Source: Apus apus
Taxonomy: Eukaryota > Chordata > Aves > Apodiformes > Apodidae
Direction of reading: 5' to 3'
Length of the DNA: 64,000 bases
Assembly (NCBI RefSeq): GCF_020740795.1
Contig: NC_067285.1
Coordinates: 112,369,652 to 112,433,651, forward strand
Shown here: positions 27,552 to 37,660 of the stretch, piece by piece
How positions within the stretch are numbered: the first letter of the stretch is position 1
Layout: every line of letters starts with the position of its first letter
Program-made: the position numbers and the translations under genes
The notes under the pieces: model-generated
What the model was told of the DNA's origin: nothing
The model's database searches: none
Seen by the model: only the letters and a program-made list of their open reading frames with translations

Positions 27552-27702
27552 ATGTCCAGAGAAGGGCAAAGGACCTGGGAAAGGGTCTGGAGCACAAGTC
27601 TGGTGAGGAGCAGCTGAGGGAGCTGGGGGTGTCCAGCCTGGACCAAAGGAGGCTGAGGGGAGACCTGCTGGCTCTGCAAGTGCCTGAAGGGAGGGCTGGT
27701 TG
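27552..27702 (+). mobile_element. CR1 LINE fragment (ORF2 C-terminal part)
   Basis: tgtccagagaagggcaaagg to ggagacctgctggctctgca, closely like the middle of the copy at 8878-9401. The 3' end is missing. Confidence 0.85.
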
Positions 27703-27868
27703 GATCCTTCTTTGCAGCTCCAGTTCCTGAGTAGGTAAGTCAGGTGATTTAATTCTCCAGCAACTTCTACATAGAAACTTCCCTAGCTCCATAGAGGCTT
27801 CCAAAGCTGAGATCCATCCCCCTGATCTTACAAACACCCACAGCAGCCTCACCAGTTGAGCAAACAAT

Positions 27869-27874
27869 TTTATT
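27869..27874 (-). terminator. Candidate distal poly(A) signal of MAVS
   Basis: AATAAA on the minus strand, 2.8 kb after the stop codon. An alternative signal lies at 28766-28771. Confidence 0.35.
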
Positions 27875-30678
27875 ACACAGTTAGTAAAAGGCTTTTTTTT
27901 TTTTGTCTGTTTTTGAAAGGTGCAGGGATGTGGTTCCCTCCTGCAGGTTCACCTGATGATTAAGCTTTTAAAGTGCTACATGACAACTGTGAAAACACCA
28001 GCACTCCACAGCAAACCAACCCTGTGCTTTTATCATGTCCCACATGGTGATAAACCAGCTGGTTCACCAGAGCAATTCAATGTGAAAAGGCAAAAGCTTC
28101 CAAGCCATGGCTAAAGAGGAGTGGGAAAAAGAGGAGTGGAGAATTTTGCAGGTAAGTCAAGCATCAGAGCAAGGGGCCTTGGTATGGATGCTGCTGGTTT
28201 GGGATCTCAAGGATGTCCTCTGACTCACATGGAAAGCATGGAGAGAAGACCTGTGCCCCCTCTAATGAAGTCTGGGATGGATTCTGCAGTGTGGATCTGC
28301 AGGCTCATGTACTTGGCTTTACAGTATGTATTCTGCGTGGTGCAATATTCAGTAGTAAACAGAAGCTTTTTAACAAGGTGAAAGAATTTGGGGGGATCTC
28401 CTTACCCACTGCAAAAAAAAAGAAAAAAAAAGAGCAATTCTTAGTGCTGAAAACTTGAAAATTGCAGCTGTCACAGGGAGGTGACAGGTCTCTACAAAAC
28501 CCTCACTGACTGAATTTTGAAAAAAAACAACAGCTTGCTGGGGACTGCTGCTGCTGGGGAATCCTGGGTCCTCCTCTCTGCCTGCACGGAGGTTTTGGAC
28601 AAGTCACCATGTTATCTGCAAAGGAGAAGATCCCCCACGTCCCCTCTCCCAGCAGAGGAGGTCAAGCAGATGTCAAAGTGCTGTCTCTTGCTTTGACAAA
28701 GCACTGGGGCCCTGAGCAAACCTGGAACAACTCCAGTTCACCTGGAGACCTCACTACTGCAAGTATTTATTGTCCTTATCTTTTCAGGGAGGCACTTCTG
28801 GCATTTTTGGGGTAAAATGTTAGGAGGGAGGAGGAGCCCTGCACCTCGTTGTGGGGCTGACAGACCCTTCCCACTGCAAGCACAACGGCTGCACTTTGCA
28901 GCCAGGCTCCAGGGAGCTCATCTTCCTCTTGATCCCCTGCCAGCAGGAAAGTCATCTTTTGGGAAGCTGTGCAGGAATCCAGGAGGAATAAATTACTGGA
29001 CACAGTAAAGCAAGGAAGAAGGAATAGCTTGGATGAGGACTGCACCTGGGCCATCAGTACCAGGCCACTGCAATGGTTTAAAGCCCACAGCATCCTTGCA
29101 GGCTGGCCAGACTCAAACTGTGCCAGCCTCTGGCAGCAGAGCTGTGCAAATTCACTCTGGAGAGCCAGACTTTCTGACCTGTCCTGCCTCCTGCCACAGC
29201 TCCCCTGTTGCCCCCCAGCAAATTACAGGAGGGTGGGAACACCCAAAAGTCTGTGCTAGCATTTTTAAAGCTTAAAAAAGAAACAAAAAGGAAACTTTCT
29301 AGCTACAATAACCCTTTAACTACAGAAAAGTAGTTTTTTAACTTTCATGACCCTGTAGTTTTGGGAGGGAGTAGATGAGATGGGGACCAACCTGCAGCTG
29401 CAGTGACATAAGGATCACAAAACTGCCTGGAGCTAGAAATGCAGAAGAGCAGCCACTGAGCAGGGTCACTTCTGCCCCCAAAAGCTGCCCTAGGCAGGAG
29501 GAAGCTGGGAACATTGGTTTGGGTTTGAGGATTTCATATAAGGAATCTTGCAGCCCTATCCCCTCTCACTCCATGCTGATCCCTAGGGATAGCATGGAAA
29601 TCATGGGCTGCAATTTTAAACCAGACCTTGGGAGATAACCAAGAGCATCCCAGCAACTGGGTAAGGCCTCTCTGCAGTGCAGAGTCAATCCTATTTGTGT
29701 CCCAGCCTGGACACAAGCTTCCTACTTTCCCATCCCATAGCACCGGGTATCGGGAAAGGCAAGAACTACATCCACCCTCCTAGTCAGGCTCAAAAAATAC
29801 AGCCTAAAGACTGGAGACACCCAACAATCCCATGTGGGACCAAGTCCCCTTAATGCTGGCAATGCACAAAACATTCCTCTGAAAGCATAGAGCACTTTCC
29901 TTGCTGGGAGAGGTGTGAAGTGAGGTTGCTCCTTGAAGAAGCCGGTTAGATGGGGCTTTTCCTGACCCTCAGCTTTATCCCCAGGGTCTCAGTGTTGCAG
30001 AGCCATCTCAGAACCCATCCTTGACCCTCAGGACCAGGGAAGGATGCTCTGAAGCAAGTCACCAAAGCAGGACAGCTCCCAAGAGAGGGGACAGCTTGCA
30101 CATGGTCTAGTCTGGCACGTTCTCATCACAGGAGTGCCTCTTGTCACCACTGAGCAGAAGGCAACATGACTTGGTGCACCAGGGTCCTGCCCATGCACCC
30201 AGCACCAGGGAAAAGAAGCAGCAGAGACCTGCCAAGTTCCCAGCAGCAGAGCCAGAGACACCAAATAAGACAAATTCAGTGCTCAGTGATGGTTGTTCCC
30301 TTTGGACCATCAAGGCATTGCCCTGGGGCCCTCCTGGGACCAAACAAGGAAGATGTGGAGAATCACAGTGAGGATTGTTTCTTGACTCAAGTGATCACTC
30401 CCTGAGTGAGACCCTCTCTGTGGGGGTAAAAGGAGAAGGCTACAGACAAGAAGATAGTTGGGAAACGGGAGGGAACAAACCCAAACCCAACAGCATCACA
30501 CAACCAAGGCCTCTTCCAGCAAAACCTTCTAGAAAGAGATTTAACGATTGCCCTACTGTCCCCCACCCCCCACCCCCCAGGTCCCTGCTGCTCTTCAGGC
30601 TTTAAATACATTGACCAAACTCCTGCTATGAAGATGAACCCCTCAAACTGAGTGATGGTGGTGGCATCCCCCCCAGCA
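27869..30678 (-). other. MAVS: MAVS 3'UTR (outer limit uncertain)
   Basis: Noncoding DNA after the MAVS stop. Minus-strand AATAAA signals are at 28766-28771 and at 27869-27874, the latter in gtgtaataaaattgtttgct. No other gene is recognised here. Confidence 0.4.
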
Positions 30679-31344
30679 CTATTTCTTCCATCGAGTGTAC
30701 ACCAGGAACACTGAAATCACAGCAATGCCCACAGCTGGCAGGAGGTACAGCAGGGACGGTCGGTTGCTGTCCCCTGGGGGGACACTGGTCACAGTGTCAT
30801 GGCCCCTGCTTGAGTCAGAAACTGGAGGGTTTCCAAGGGGATCAGCTCCATCTTGCAGGTTGCTGCCTGCCTCAAGCTGGGTGCTGGGGTGATGGTCCAC
30901 ATGGACCTCGTGGGTGCCCAGGGAGTTGCTGTCCCAGCTTGGAGGTGGATGTGAGTCTCTGCTTGCTCCAGCTGCCTCGTCTCCCCCAAGGTCCTCAGGA
31001 GCCACTGGTGTTGGGCATGCTGAGGAGGCTCTGGAGAGTGCTTCTCCTGAGCTTGAGCTATCTGTGCTCACCATGAGCGGGTCGCTGCTGAAGGTAAGGC
31101 TATTGGACAACTCAAAAGAAGGCCTGCTGTGCTCCTGGAAGCCTGGGCATCTACCATCTGCCTCTGAGCTCTTCCCAGAAATGGAGAGGAGGACGCCTGG
31201 CTTGCTGAGCTCCACATCACTCTCCTTGTTGCTGCAAGGCAACCAGATGGTTGTAGCAGAGTTCACCCGGGGTGCCATCCTTCCAGACGTGCCTTCAGAT
31301 GTTCCTGCAACAGCTGGGAGAGGGTCCACCAAGGCTGGGAGCAC
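30679..31344 (-). CDS. MAVS: MAVS coding exon 6 (LxIS motif, tail anchor, stop)
   Basis: Residues 423-643. Contains ELSKPGVL followed directly by LSIS, a Ser-rich region, and the final [19 protein letters not shown] membrane segment with TRWKK after it. Stop TAG at 30679-30681. Acceptor ccaaag at 31345-31346. Confidence 0.92.
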   Translation of the reverse strand: MLPALVDPLPAVAGTSEGTSGRMAPRVNSATTIWLPCSNKESDVELSKPGVLLSISGKSSEADGRCPGFQEHSRPSFELSNSLTFSSDPLMVSTDSSSSGEALSRASSACPTPVAPEDLGGDEAAGASRDSHPPPSWDSNSLGTHEVHVDHHPSTQLEAGSNLQDGADPLGNPPVSDSSRGHDTVTSVPPGDSNRPSLLYLLPAVGIAVISVFLVYTRWKK

Positions 31345-34300
31345 CTTTGGGAGACAATGAGAGGGGCTGGGTGCCATGGGGAGCACCCATTTGGCCTGAT
31401 TCTGGGGACCTACATCACGCAACAAGCCCACCTCATTGCTCAACCACCACATCTCCAGCCAACAGCAAGGTTGGGTCACAGGTAACTAACTCCCAGTGCT
31501 CAGAGACTTAGAGGGGCAGGGAGGTGTTGGGGCTCCAGGGGGTCTTTTGGATTCAGCAGAGATATGGGAAGGAAGAGGAGAGAAAGAGCAAGGAGAAGGG
31601 TGGAAAAAGGCACCTAGAAGCCAGGAGGCTGACTGGCAAGTCAAGGAGGAAAAATAAGGAATTAAAAGCCTGCAAATCTTGGCTCCCTTCTCCCATGCTC
31701 CAAAATAACAGCATTAGGATGGGGATGTGATCACAGTGGGGTAGAAAGCTCTGAATAAACTCACCACCAGATCAAAGTCTTAAACTGCAGCAGAAAATCT
31801 CCCAGCTAGGGGGAGTTTGCAAGGACCTGAATGAAATGCAAGTGGTAGCAGGAAAGGTCACCTACTTTCTTCTTGGTCAGCATGGAGGGGGTGCTGCTGG
31901 CTGTGTCCCCCTTGGGCAGTTCTTTCTCTTGTACAGGAAGCTTTGCAGAGGTGTCACAGGATGGAGAAGTATCTCTGGGTGGAGGGATGGGGACTGGTGT
32001 GGCTGTTTCCATCCCAGTGTCTGTTGGGGAGAAAACAAAACATCCTATGTTCATTGGGAGACATAAAAAGCAAGTTTGGCTCTTCCCCAGGGAGGCTGGA
32101 ACAGGACACTGCCAGAGCTGAGAGGGTCACAAAGGGAGGAGGACATTCAGCTGAGGTGTTTTCTATCAGAAGTGAAGCAAGTGCTTCTGCCAGGTCCTGG
32201 TCAGGATGTTGTGCCAAAATACAGTGAGCAACAACTGCAACGACTGGAGGGAAAACCAGGGGGAAACAAGCTGCCAGGCTGGATTTCTGCACAACCCAAC
32301 CTCACTTCCTTCCTGGAGGAGGTCACTGGAGCCCAGGAGATGGAGAGAGGAGATGGGTGACAACAGCAGAGAGCTGCTCTCTTCACCTCTGTGAGCACTC
32401 CTGGGTGTCCACGAAGCCAGATGCAAGCTGGGGCTGTCCTGCACCAACACCAGCACCGTTCTTTGACAGAGTCCCCATGGCCTCGCAGCACAGCCCTATC
32501 CCACATCTGCACCTTCTCTGCCACCCTCCATCCTCCTTGAGAAACATGGAGGGCAGAAAATCATAGAAGAGAACCACAGAATCATTTAGGTTGGAAAAGA
32601 CCAGCAAGTCCAACTGTTTGTTCAGCCAGCCTTGCCAAGGCCACCACTAACCCATGTCCCTCAGCACCACATCTACACAGCTTTGAAATTCCTCCAGGAA
32701 TGGGGCCTGACAACCCTTTCCATGAAGAAATTGTTCCCAATATCCAATCTAAGCCTCCCCTGGCACAACTTAAGACCATTTCCTCTTGTCCCATCACTTG
32801 TTACTTGGGAGAAGAGGCTGATCTTCCCTGGCTCCAACTTCCTCTCGGGCAGTTGTAGAGAGCAAGGTCTCCCCTCAGCCTCCTTTTCTCCAAACTAAAC
32901 ATCCCCAGCTCCCTCAGCTGCTCCTCATAAAACTCGTGCTCCAGCCCCTTCCCCAACTCTGTTGCCCTTCCCTGGACATACTCCAGCCCCTCCATGTCCT
33001 TCTCGTAGTGAGAAACATCTGGCAGGACCTTCAGCCCTGCTCCCCATCAGCACAGTGGCTACACAGAACTGCTGGGAAGGAAACTCACCTCCATCTCCTC
33101 CGTGCTCTCGCAGCATCCTGATCTGCTTCTGCTCCACATCAAACTGCTGCTGTATGAGGAGGGGGCTGCGCACATCCACGAAGCTGCCCGGGGGCTCGCT
33201 GTGCTCAGAGCTGCTCACAGCTGTTTTTTTTGGCACAGAGTCTGGGGGCTGAGCCAGAGCGGCCTCCTCCAGCCTCGGGGGTGACTCAGTGGAGACGTAG
33301 GAGTCCTCCTGGGGCTCATTCCTGGGCTGCTGGGGGCTGCGAGCAGCACCTGCCTCCTTGGGTGGAAGGGACCTGCCCAGACCCAAACCCGACGCTCCGC
33401 GGTGCAGGTGGTTGGAGTTCCCAAAACACCCGTTGTCCACACACACCGGGTGCTGCTGGCGGCTTGGCCAGGCCCGGCCCGGCTCCGGGGGGACAGCTGA
33501 TGGCACAGCCACTCTGCCTGCTCCAGGGCTCCCCACTGCCACCTGCGTGGCCTTAACAGAGTGTGAGAGATGCCCCTCTCTGCCGTGCCCACCGCTCACT
33601 CCGTCGCAGACCATGCTCCCAGGGAGAGATGGCTGGGGGCTCTCCTGCTCCAGGGTTTTGGGGAGCTGGAAGGAAATGAGCTGTGTTAAATCACTGTGCC
33701 AGGATGAGGGTGTCTAGGACCACTGAGGTGCCCCAAACCCTGACCCAGTGGCCCACGTGAGCAGGGTGATGAAGTGGATCTCTCCTTGGCACCCACCACA
33801 CAGCTTGAGGAGAGCCTGGACTAACAGAGCAGACCCTGCACTCCCACCCACAGAGGGGAAGCAGGACAGGGGAGCAGTTGCAGGGGCCATATGTAGGCTG
33901 TAAGTTCCCAGATACAGCAAACATGCAGCAATGATCAGCAGCGAGAGGCTGCCTGGGGTGTCCCCCAACGAGCCTGGCCATACCACCAGCTCCCCATACC
34001 CCACTGCATCAATGCTCCGGTCCTAAAGGGACCTCTGTCCCTGTCTGATGCATGTCCCACTCACCGATTCCTGCACCGGGGCCCTGGCATCCAGCTCTGT
34101 GCTCGTGGTGGTGGCAGCACTAGGCTGGAGAGGCAGAGGGCCACCTATGGGCAGGTCTTGGCCACCTATGGGCAGGTCTTGGTGTGGTGGTGCAGCCAGC
34201 GGGGCGTATGGAATAGGATTGGGCTCTGGGAATGGCTGCTGGAAACTGATGGAGGAGATGGGGCGGTCTGCAGGAGGGACGGAGGTAGGAACTGCACGAT

Positions 34301-35518
34301 GGGGACCTGGAGGAACCAAGGTAGCTCATCAGCAGGGACATCAGGATCTAGGACAATTCTCTGCTGCCAGCTCTCCCCTGGGACATCTCTCCACGGATCA
34401 TCAGATCACAGAATCATAGAAAGGTTTGGGTTGGAAGGGACCCTAAAGATCATCCAGATCAAACACCCCTGCGCAGGCAGGGACACTTCCCACCAGCCCA
34501 GGCTGCTCCAAGTCCCATCCAACCTGCCCTTCAACACTTGCCAGGGATGGGGCTTCCATGACCTCCCTGGGCAACCCGTTCCAGTGCCTCACCATCCTCA
34601 TAGCACAGAACTTCCTCCTCAGATCTGATCTAAATCTCTCCTCTTCAAGTTTTATACCATTGCCCCTAATCCTCTCGCTACATGCCCATGCAAAAGGTCC
34701 TGCCCTGGCACAGGGCTCTGCCAGGGTCCCAGCACAGCAACGTCTTGGCGTAGAGATGTCCCTTCCCAGGGATGTCAGGGGAAAAGCTGAGGATGCAGAG
34801 GACTACTGCAGGGCTGAGTAAGCTCCTTGCATCCCCCTGCTCTGTCCACACGACAACCCATCCCACAGCACCCCATCATTCCCTTTTCCATTTCCCCTCC
34901 AGGTGAGAAACCCAGCCCACCGCCAACCCAAGCACCTTCCAACAAGGACCCTGCCATCCCTGGGCACATCACCAGCGCGAGCAACACCCTCGGGGACAGT
35001 AACAAGACTTCCCCCTGGGAAGCTGGGGCAGGGAGAGAGGCCAGCTGCTTGGTGGACACTAGGAGACACGGTTGGGGTCCCCACCTCCACCAGACCCCCT
35101 GGGGGGCACCAGGGACGATGAGGCTACGTACGGGTTTGCCAGGAGTCATAGACGTGCTGCAGCTCATCAGCCAGGTGCCCCGCGTTGTTCTGGCGCAGCG
35201 CCCGGATCAGGTCCGGCACCCAGCCCTGCCGGCACTTCAGGTGCTGGTAAAACTTGTAGCCGGTCGCCTGGCTCCCCCGGGTCTCCTCCCGGGCGTGAAG
35301 CTCATCCTGAATAAAACACACGGGGCATCTCAGAGAGAGGGGAGGGCTCGGAGGGAAGGCAGGGGCGTGGGGAAAAGGGGGCCGGGAGAGCAGGGTGTTA
35401 CTCTGTCGCCGTCGGTCAGGCAGCTGAGGGAATCGGCCAGCGAGCCCACGCGGATGTTCTTGAAATGGCTGAGGTTCTTCAAAATGTGGTCGTAGACTTT
35501 GTCTTCAGCCAAACCCAT
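30679..35518 (-). CDS. MAVS: MAVS (IPS-1/VISA/CARDIF), complete (6 coding exons)
   Basis: Exons: 35402-35518, 35132-35306, 34065-34306, 33089-33665, 31866-32020 and 30679-31344. They join to 1,932 nt (643 residues plus stop), all GT-AG and phase-consistent. MAVS sits in the mitochondrial outer membrane, is nucleated through its CARD by MDA5 or RIG-I, and recruits TRAFs, TBK1 and IRFs to induce interferon. Seen: a CARD at residues 1-95; a proline-rich linker; PVQES (TRAF type) at 174-178; the conserved ELSKPGVL at 467-474; LSIS at 475-478; and a C-terminal tail anchor at about 620-639 followed by RWKK. Overall conservation to human is low outside these points, as usual for MAVS. The location next to PANK2 supports the call. 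Two intronic CR1 copies are sense to the gene. Confidence 0.94.
31866..32020 (-). CDS. MAVS: MAVS coding exon 5 (linker)
   Basis: Residues 371-422, Pro/Thr/Ser-rich ([20 protein letters not shown]) and ending MLTKKK. Acceptor caacag, donor gtaggt; both phases fit the neighbours. Confidence 0.88.
32556..33008 (-). mobile_element. CR1 LINE 3' fragment in a MAVS intron
   Basis: Inverted 3' end (accacagaatcatttaggtt) through cttcccctggcacaactt-like sequence to ctccagcccctccatgtcct. It ends about 80 bp from the donor of MAVS exon 4. Confidence 0.92.
33089..33665 (-). CDS. MAVS: MAVS coding exon 4 (linker)
   Basis: Residues 179-370 plus one base. Low-complexity Pro/Ser/Gly/Glu linker. Met196, the first internal Met, has A at -3 and G at +4. 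Near the end, [20 protein letters not shown] looks like a short helix. Acceptor cttccag, donor gtgagt. Confidence 0.9.
34065..34306 (-). CDS. MAVS: MAVS coding exon 3 (proline-rich region, TRAF motif)
   Basis: Residues 98-178. Pro-rich, with a duplicated QDLPIGG heptad and ending exactly at PVQES, the counterpart of human PVQET. Acceptor cctccag, donor gtgagt. Confidence 0.92.
34141..34182 (-). repeat. MAVS: Tandem 21-bp duplication inside MAVS exon 3
   Basis: Two perfect 21-bp copies (34141-34161 and 34162-34182), in frame, giving the heptapeptide QDLPIGG twice. Confidence 0.97.
34404..34690 (-). mobile_element. CR1 LINE 3' fragment in a MAVS intron
   Basis: Inverted 3' end (agaatcatagaaaggtttgg), then cagggacacttcccaccagc and gaacttcctcctcagatctg. 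It starts about 100 bp upstream of the MAVS exon 3 acceptor. Confidence 0.92.
35132..35306 (-). CDS. MAVS: MAVS coding exon 2 (CARD second half)
   Basis: Residues 40-97 plus one base. Includes [20 protein letters not shown], alignable with the human [20 protein letters not shown]. Acceptor ttcag, donor gtacgt. Confidence 0.95.
35402..35518 (-). CDS. MAVS: MAVS coding exon 1 (start, CARD first half)
   Basis: ATG at 35516-35518 with A at -3 and G at +4. Residues 1-39 begin [19 protein letters not shown] and end LTDGDR, matching the human CARD start (MPFAEDK, CLTARD). Donor gtaaca. The exon also carries 14 bases of 5'UTR to the acceptor at 35533-35534. Confidence 0.95.
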
Positions 35519-36056
35519 CCTGCCCCAGCAACCTGCCGGGGAACAGAGTGGGGGGGGAACACGGAACCGCTCAGCCTTCCCAGAGCTGCTCGGGCTTCCT
35601 GGCTGCAATCCCGGGCGGAAAACACGCCCCGAGACAACGCTCCAAGCTCATCTTCCGACCCTGCTCGCACAAGCCCAATTCCGCCCTGCTGTCAGCCGGC
35701 CCGTCTTCCCCCGGAGCGCTGCCGGGGGCGGGCGCTGCCGGCCCGGGCCTCGTGACGGGAGGGTCACCCCGGGCGGCCGAGGCCGGGATCCTCCTCCGGG
35801 CCTCGGGCTGACGCGGCCTCCCCGCCGACGATGCCACGGGCCGGGGCCGGGAGAGACAGCAAAACTCTCCCCTCTCCCCACGGCAACACCGGCCCCGGAG
35901 GGGGAACACCCGCGGCACGACCCCGCGCGCTCCCGCCGCCCCGCAGCTCGGCTCTCTCCCCCTTTACGGCCTCCCGGAGCCGGCCGAGGGGCGCTGCGTG
36001 TGCGGCGGGACCCCCGCACCCCCCAGGGACTCCCCCTCCCCCCCCCTCCCCGCTAC

Positions 36057-36120
36057 CTGCGCCCGCCGAGCGGCAGCACCGGGAGCTGTCCCCGCCCCGC
36101 GCCCCGCCCCGCGCCCATTG
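36057..36120 (-). other. MAVS: MAVS 5'UTR exon (upstream end estimated)
   Basis: GCGCAG|gtagcg gives a donor after 36057 on the minus strand, in phase-free 5'UTR, to pair with the acceptor at 35533-35534. The transcription start is not visible; about 36,120 is a guess from the CCAAT box at 36117. Confidence 0.5.
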
Positions 36121-36500
36121 GCCGCCGCCCACGTCCATCACGGGGACCGACGGGAGCGCTGCCCGCCCCGGGGCGGCGGCTGGGGGCGGTCCCCTGGCAG
36201 GGACACGGCCTCCCGGAGGGGCGGGCCCCCCCCCGAACCCCGTTCCCGCCCCCCGAGCCCCGTTCCCGCCCCACGGGCCCGATCCCGCCTCCCGCCCCGG
36301 CAGGTGGCAGCACCGCCACGGGAACCTGCCCCCGCAGCACCGCCCCCTTCCCTCGCCCCGCCCCCTCGTCCCCGCCCCATTGGCTCCGTCCCTCCTTCGC
36401 CCCGCCCCATTGGCTCCTTCCCTCCTTCGCCCCGCCCACTCGGCTCCTCCCCATTGGCCCCTCCCCGGTGGCCCCGCCCCGGCCCTGTCAGCGGCGCGGG
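36100..36500. promoter_or_regulatory. Bidirectional GC/CCAAT promoter between MAVS and a divergent gene
   Basis: ATTGG (inverted CCAAT) at 36117, 36379, 36409 and 36453, with many CCGCCC boxes. Two near-perfect units and a third degenerate one repeat with 30-bp period from about 36,372 to 36,450. No TATA box. Confidence 0.7.
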
Positions 36501-36824
36501 CCCTGCATGGAGCCGCACCATGGCGGCGGCGGCGGCGGCGGCGGCGGGAGCGGGCGGGCGGCTGCCGGGGCGCCGCTGAGGGCCGGCAGCCCCGCGGCGG
36601 GGTGCTGAGGGGCGGCGGTGCCTTTCCCCCCCCCCCTTACCCCTTCCCTTCCCCTCCTTCTCCCCCCCCAAGACGCCCCCCTAACCCCCCTCGTCCTCCC
36701 CCCCCCCCCCCCCCCCCCCCTCCACCCACCGGCGCCCTCCCTTGGGCGCTTCGTCCATGGTCGCGGCCTCTCACCGGAGCCCTTGGGCGGAGGGAGAAGG
36801 AGCGGGCCCGGCCCGGCGCCGCAG
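36480..36824 (+). other. Putative first exon of an unidentified divergent gene
   Basis: GC-rich sequence ending in gccgcag|gtgaga (donor at 36825). ATGs at 36505 and 36519 open only short frames (33 and 19 codons). A third ATG at 36757-36759 stays open to the donor (MVAASHRSPWAEGEGAG and further Arg-rich residues). I cannot identify the gene. A homopolymer C-run lies near 36,699-36,720. Confidence 0.4.
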
Positions 36825-37274
36825 GTGAGAGACCGCCCGGCGGAGGAGGAGGAGGAGGAGGGGGCGGGGGGACGGGCCCGGGGTTGTTATGGCAACGCGG
36901 GGGCTCCGGGAAAGGGGGGGGGGGGGGCGCTGCGGGCGGGGCCTCTCCGGGCGGTCCCCACGCGTGTCCGCGGCCTCTGCCTGGGGCCCTCCTCTTTCCC
37001 ATCCCCGCCCCGTGAATCGTGCATGGGGGTTGTGTGAACTCACGGGTGTGAACTGCCCACGGGCTCCCCCCCCCACACCCGTGTGGGCCCCATTGGGGAC
37101 ACCCCCCCAAAAAAAAAAACCCACAAAAAAACCACCCTGTGGGACACGGTTGGGACCCCACGGTTGATCCCCAGCTGCCTGCTCCCCACCGCGGCTTGTC
37201 TCGCCCTGCTGCAGGGTCGCTGGGCTCTGTGGGTACCGTGGCTCAGTGCTGGATGTCCCCCCCGTGAGTGAGAA

Positions 37275-37322
37275 ACCCACGGCCTGACCCACGGCCTGAC
37301 CCACAGCCTGACCCACAGCCTC
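37275..37322. repeat. 12-bp tandem repeat, four units
   Basis: acccacggcctg repeated four times; the last two units have acag in place of acgg. Confidence 0.92.
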
Positions 37323-37462
37323 CCCAGCAGCTTTTGGCCTGCGCTGGGGACGTGCATCTTCTTTTTGCTGGGGTGCACCAGCCTTGTAGGCTCATGGCCT
37401 GGCCCCTGCCCCTGGCCATCCCTTGGGGAGGTGCTCCAAGCTGGAGCTTTGAACGGGAGAAA

Positions 37463-37660
37463 GTCTGAGGACCGTGTCCCCCCTCCCTGCCACGAGACCT
37501 GAGGGCCGTGTCCCTTCTTTGCCACAAGGGTCACGTCCCCCTCCTCACCTCGAGGTCTGAGGAGCGTGACCCCTCCTTGCCTCAAGGGCTGAATGCTGTG
37601 TCCCCTCCTTTCCATGTCTGAGGACCATGTCCAAGGGCCGTGTCCCCTCCTCGCTGGTGT
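37463..37660. repeat. Degenerate GC-rich minisatellite, about 26-35 bp units
   Basis: Repeating pattern of gtctgagg, then a cgtgtcccctcct-like core, then tgcc/acaag, about seven times with substitutions and length changes. Confidence 0.7.

Noticed and set aside
35499-37015. Long plus-strand frames (up to 394 codons) over the MAVS CpG island
   Set aside because: Pro/Arg/Gly low complexity from GC-rich sequence, overlapping the MAVS first exons antisense. No conserved domain.
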